From contig OX344762.1 of assembly GCA_947034895.1 (NCBI GenBank), positions 13,521,501-13,585,500 on the forward strand: a DNA stretch of 64,000 nt, read 5' to 3'. Origin of the DNA: Rhytidiadelphus loreus (taxonomy: Eukaryota > Streptophyta > Bryopsida > Hypnales > Hylocomiaceae). Numbering within the stretch: position 1 is the stretch's first letter; every line of letters begins with the position of its first letter. The notes below the pieces were generated by a model, which searched no databases, had not been told where the DNA came from, and worked only from the letters and a program-made list of their open reading frames with translations. Below, in pieces: positions 58,623 through 64,000 of the stretch. The position numbers and the translations under genes were made by a program.

Positions 58623-61600
58623 CTAACTACTCAAATGATCATGCTGGTAATCAGGATTGAGCTTCAAAATCACAAATCCTTCTAGCACCGTCGACAAAGG
58701 AATGTACCTGCAAGAATCCACCAACAATTGGTGGTCAGATTTGCATAGAAAGGTGACCTCAACTAGTGCAATAAACATCATCACCCAACGGTTTCATTGT
58801 AACATTCCTTGGCAAGTAGAAATGGAACTTAAGAGGTATGCATGCAAAAAACAATGTTTGCAAAGTCACATCCTAGTGCCTCCAGAACAAATTGAGTTAC
58901 ATGTGCAAGTTCGTGCATGCATCAATGACTCACTCAGCAAACGTTCAAATGAAACCATTCGGATGCTGTTCATGAGAAAACTTACTTCTCAGTGGCCAGC
59001 TCTGCACGGTCACCAGTAGCCAAAATGACAGGAGTGGTATGTGTCTGGAACCCAGTAATCGTCTTTGGACGACCAGCTTGCCCAACTACATCCACAGCTT
59101 GGCCCACTCGTACAGGAACGGGTAGGGGTTTCAAATTTTCATCTAGGGTTATCAGCATCCGAGGCTGTCATCCAAAAGCAAGTTTAGTGAAACTCAATCT
59201 AGAGGTAAAGAATAGTAACAGGCATAAAATCCAGAACATTCTGATCAACATACACATATTGGGTTACATTAATAACCCAGTATCAAAATTTAAGCATATC
59301 GGTATGCAAGACATGAAAGAGTGTTACCTGCATCGCAAGAACGAGGAAATAAAGAACATAGTGGAATTTGCCAAGAATGAAAGCTTTCATGTCAAAGCTT
59401 GCATGCAAAAACGTGATCAGTCCCGCCAGTGCCACACTGCAATCCCAAAAATGTCATCGGTTGTCTTGTGAAAAGATATCAGATACACGCAACTTGCAGG
59501 GATCATAATGCAAAACCAACTATAAGCAGACATATATAGTAATCTACTCTCTACTCCATGTACACGCCAGCCTTGCACAAACAAAAAGGATGACCTGGAA
59601 ACTGGCTATATACATTTTCTAATGTTCTGGTGGAAGATACAGAATTACCAAAGATCCCAAAGTAAGAAATTCAATAGCTTACTTCGAGAGCAAAAATCGA
59701 TCTGAATGGTAGGGATTGAGCGTCAGCAGTCCTTTTCCCATGTGAACAAGACCTTGAGCTATCCTGACCTGCAATATCCATCAGAAACGAAAATGGCATT
59801 AGGATATTCAAAATAATAAAATTTCAAGAAGTACAACGGACAAAGGATAGGTGCTTACACAAAACAGAAGGCTTGGATCCTTGTAATAATAGCTAGATAG
59901 ATTGCGAAGCATGCCAGCAATTCGAGCATTGTTGGTACCAGCTCCAATAAGTCCCAAAGAAACGGTGGCCGACTGAGGTAAAAATAAGGCTGTCTCAGTA
60001 CAGGGCAAGAAATAAAACCCATAATACGCTTCACAAGCTACAATAGACAGGTAGTATGTACTGACAGAGCCAGGTACTGTGTGACCTGTGCTACGAAACA
60101 AATGACGAATGTGAAGGAAAATCACAAGGAAGCAAATATACCATTGCTACTTCAGTATCACTGTCGTGAGTAAGACGGCTCAGGGTATCCATAACACTAA
60201 TCTGCAACCAGAAATGCACTATCATTATGTCAACAGGGACATCCCAAACACTAAATTGTCAGTAAAGAGACCTTCCCTGATATGATACTAAACTACTGAT
60301 AAGCAAGAGCCGTCTTGAAAATGCTTGCAAAAATTGGGACCATTTTGTACTTGGACTCGATACCAGCCAAAACGAAATCTTCGGATTTACCTTCGGATTT
60401 GAGATGGACAAGATACCAAGAGCAAGAGGAACCGCTCGCCGAATGTTCTGTTCACCGTACTGGAGAAGATGCTCCAAAGATCGAATGGCCATGTCACAAC
60501 CCAACTCTTCAGCCATGGCTATCAAAGCGATACCCAAGACAGCGGGAGCCTGGTGGTTCTCACCTTTCTCCAAGTGATCACCACACATGCTTAGTAGAGC
60601 TTGTACCTGCATTTGAAATGAAAACATATGAGCACACCACATACACAAGCACATCAAACAATCATGGTCACTGCCAACAGAATACTAGTACTTCTTAACA
60701 CATCTCTGCATTTTTCATTAAAAAAATCAATTGAAGAAACAGTAATCTGCACGATTATGAAGAGAGTAAAAGTATAGCTACCTTCAGAACGTTGCCTGTG
60801 CCTGCGTATGCACAAGTCTCTATGGTGACAAGACAATACTTGGAAATTTTTTCATTCAATGTCTTAGCCACTTCCATAGTTGCATGTGCAGCATCCTACA
60901 AAATAGAACAATCCATTCAAAAATAAGGTGGATAGTACCAAGATGTCACCCTTGACATACAGTTCTTCAATGAACACTCATCAACATAATTAAGTTCAGC
61001 CAGCATAATAATTCATTGAAGTACATTGCAAGTCTGGTTTAAATGAGTAGCATGTTCTCAACGCTAAAAAAATACAGAACCGAAATTCAAAACAGAAGTC
61101 TTCATCAAACATCCAGAATGAATGAGAGTTATATGAGGTAAAAAACAATCTATTACAGGTAGCAAAAATACCTGCTTCCCAAGGTACAGAAGGCCAAGTC
61201 CGAGACACAAAAAGCGGGCTAAAGGTTCTCCAAGCTCAGCCTCGCTACGGTCCATCAAAGCAAGAACGATCGATTGTGCGACGTCCTCATTGCAAGAGCC
61301 TACATAGATGAGACCTAAAGCTACAGCAGCAAATCCTGCCAGGTCAATTCCAACCTTGGAGTCTTGCACAATTGGTGTAAGTAGATCTAATACCTGAATA
61401 AGACCAGCAATCAAGATAATGCATTAGACACTAAACGTCGTACAAGAAACTATGAACATGGCAAGGATTAGCGAGCCAATCTGTAATTCGTGACATCATC
61501 AGTAATCCGTAATCCGTAATCTGTGAACTATCACATCACTTTGCCTCATATTCATGCAGCAGTCAATCATCAAACTAGTGTTTGAAAGTAATTGGCCAAC

Positions 61601-64000
61601 CTCCTCCTTTTGAGAGCCAGCGTAAGCTAACCCAAGACCCACGATAGCCCCAATGCGTATTGTAAGATCTTCCTTATTGACAGAGTCGTACAGAAGAGCA
61701 TAAGCCTGACACCAGCAAATATCCCAATTAGAAATACGTTCATTTGCCACCATTTTAAACCAGAAAATCTCTACAAGAAATCTTCTGAAAATAGAATTTA
61801 ACATCTGGACCAAGACCAGTACAAGCAACAGGTAAAAGTAGTCACCAGAGATCCGTAATTCTGAAGAAAGAACGTGGCCCAAACCATTCCCGTTCATTTA
61901 ACAATTTCATAGACGAATTTGATTCTACTGTTACCGGATCAATGACTTCGTGAAGTCAGAGAATAAAGTTTATGACTGAACGGAATTAGAACAGGATGAT
62001 GCCAGTTCTCCATCAATTCGTTAAAAACGGCAACAGGTGAACGAAGTTAAATACACTACCGAAAGCGGGAATAAAATCAAACTTGGAAAGTCATGGGCGT
62101 ATGGGACATACTGGATCACACTCATTGCGAACACCACAATTGATAATTCCCACAGCAAGGAGAGCCCCAGCTACCACATGGTTGTCATTGCTGTATAGAT
62201 ACTTGTCAACCAGAGGAAGGCCTCCATCAACATCCCATAGCATAATAAGCCCCTGAAGCAAATACAGAGAAATGTCAATAAAATAGCACTAACATAGAAT
62301 AGTGAGTAGCTTGCCTATTTTAATCCCATAGTAAGCAGAGTAGGAACCAGAACATTACCAAACTTGCTGCAGCACTTGCTTTGCCATGCTCCTTGTTTTT
62401 AAATAGCCAGCCGCCAGAGCCTGCCCCCGACGTCTCTGTAGCTGGAGCGGTCATTAATTTATCCTGCAAGATAAGCAGGTATATAAACAAGTAGAACAGA
62501 TAAACTGTCCAATGCATAATAAAGATGTCATCACAAGATATACATTATCCTGTGCATAAGCCAACAAACAGAGTACGAGGAAATGGTGTAGAACAATCAT
62601 CGAGTACTGCATACCACGCCGAAGCCAGCATTCACAAATCCATTGACAAAAGTGGCAGCCAGATTTTGGCGAGCAGAATCTACGCTTGCTCCTGCACTTG
62701 CACGGCCATCCACCAAATGAGCCTGAGACGAACACAGAAACATCGAGAGTATTAAAATTCATGAATACAAGGAGCGGTCCAAAACTCATTGTCTTAACAA
62801 TTCCCTGAGCAAAGAAATTTCTGTAGTGTATTGAAGTGTTCTATGCAAACAAGATGACGAATAAAGATCTCAGAACATCACATTATCTCCGAGATAGACC
62901 CATCACAAACACTGGTCAACAAAATCTTCTGAACAACAACGGGTTCCATAAATTTAAACTCTCGTGGTACTCAAGTATTAGGAGCCCCATCTTAAGTATC
63001 AAATAACGAAGGTTGCGCAAATGTCAATGAAAAGTATTCACACCTTGTAGAGATCATCCGGGGTTTTAGGCTCCATAACATCAAGATCCCGAGCAAGGGT
63101 GAGATAGCCTTCGCTTAACTTGCTATTACTAATTAGCTCTTGGAGCAGCTCCCGTTGCTCTTCATTGTCAATCATTTCCTCATCAAGCTCAATAGCAATG
63201 CCCTGCATCAAGCATTTGATAGGAGAAGAGGTAAAAAAATGAAAGTTTAAAATATAAACCAGTATCACAGCTTTTCAACAGCAGACTCTGAAAAAAGCAT
63301 GAAGGAAATACCCTTCAAATGGATAAAACGCAGGTAACCACAACCGGTAATTACAAAACTTCACTTCTTGACTAGAACACAGCTTGTAATGGCCTCTTGT
63401 CCAAAATGACTGACACTAACAAGAGAGGTTGTAATATGAATATAATTAGATGCTAACCTGTCTGCCCAGAATGTAGCATAGCTGCTGCTTTTCCAACGGA
63501 TCTTTGCATGTCGCAAATGTTGATTTAACATACTACAGGCCACCATCCTCACAATTATCAACACTCACCGCACACCCTACTGTCATAAAAGGATGTGGTA
63601 AAAACAAACCCAAAAAGCCCATACCCCAAAACACAGCTTGAAGTTGGATGCATACTAGTTGGCAATACAAAGAAAAGTGCCCTGATGAGTTACTTGAGCA
63701 TTAATAGGCTACCATATGAATAAGTCTTCTTCAACAAAACTTCAAGAGGAGTCACAGCACTAAGTCAACATTTCATCATACCTGAGCATTGCCCATCCTC
63801 AAAGCAACCCTCAAAGCTTCTGGAAATTTGTTAAACTTGCAGTACAACTGGTATGCAATTTTCAGAACCACCATATCATCTGGCTCTGGGACATAACTGC
63901 ATCACCATCCATAATCACTTCATCAGACTTTGATGAAACTATCCTCTGAAGTTGAGGGAACTAACTCTGCAAATCGCAGCAGGAATGTAACAAGACACAA
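58623..64000 (-). CDS. RPN1: 26S proteasome non-ATPase subunit RPN1 (PSMD2), C-terminal 675 residues, partial at right edge
   Basis: Seventeen minus-strand exons: 64000-63966 (cut by the edge), 63896-63782, 63532-63458, 63202-63044, 62722-62615, 62463-62359, 62252-62112, 61705-61601, 61393-61172, 60895-60782, 60606-60391, 60201-60142, 59972-59859, 59768-59683, 59436-59328, 59164-58986 and 58707-58623. The frame is continuous over 2028 bases. The protein is close to Arabidopsis RPN1: [142 protein letters not shown] and [20 protein letters not shown]. The Gly/Ala-rich proteasome-cyclosome repeats form the toroid that docks shuttle factors (ubiquitin, UBL proteins, Ubp6) on the regulatory particle base. 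The N-terminal ~200 residues lie outside the window. The first intron seen is only about 69 bases. Confidence 0.97.

Overview
The window is nuclear DNA of a land plant. Its genes are split by many short GT-AG introns. The encoded proteins are plant-type: an S2L/WDR82 WD40 protein, plant QCR9, RPN1, SDE2 and a plant/fungal atypical dual-specificity-phosphatase relative. Telo-box motifs (AAACCCTA) lie near several gene starts. A complete PKA regulatory subunit, a family that seed plants lack, points to a spore-bearing lineage with swimming sperm, most likely a bryophyte. This is an inference; the species cannot be named from the sequence. Outside genes the DNA is very AT-rich and full of short non-coding mobile elements.

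Layout. 1.1-4.1 kb (-): PFA-DSP-like protein whose phosphatase loop has lost its catalytic residues. 4.5-12.3 kb: repeats. 12.3-15.4 kb (-): histidine-phosphatase (phosphoglycerate mutase-like) protein with CHG in place of RHG. 15.5-24 kb: repeats, including a dense nest of TTAA-flanked elements at 19.9-23.6 kb. 24.2-28.4 kb (-): WDR82/SWD2 orthologue, 10 exons. 28.6-29.5 kb: another TTAA element. 31.2-35.7 kb (-): PKA regulatory subunit, 9 exons, 306 aa. 38.8-40.6 kb (+): SDE2 orthologue, 2 exons. 42.0-44.4 kb (-): single-exon TKL-type kinase of 805 aa, with a Tourist-like MITE upstream. 46-53 kb: decayed sequence, a Copia retrotransposon remnant and more TTAA elements. 53.8-54.7 kb (-): QCR9, 3 exons. 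58.6-64.0 kb (-): RPN1, 17 exons seen, running off the right edge.

The genes do not form an operon-like unit; they are ordinary neighbours with different roles (chromatin and RNA processing, proteasome, respiratory chain, signalling). Two things stand out. One is the PKA regulatory subunit, with both cAMP-binding cassettes and an RI-type pseudosubstrate but no room for a docking domain. The other is a family of non-autonomous elements with TTAA at both ends and CCCTAAA-like inverted termini. One copy sits inside another, and its empty site can be read from sibling copies; this is the signature of piggyBac-type transposition.

Exon boundaries were worked out by hand from splice signals, reading-frame continuity and family similarity. 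No alignment or database search was run.
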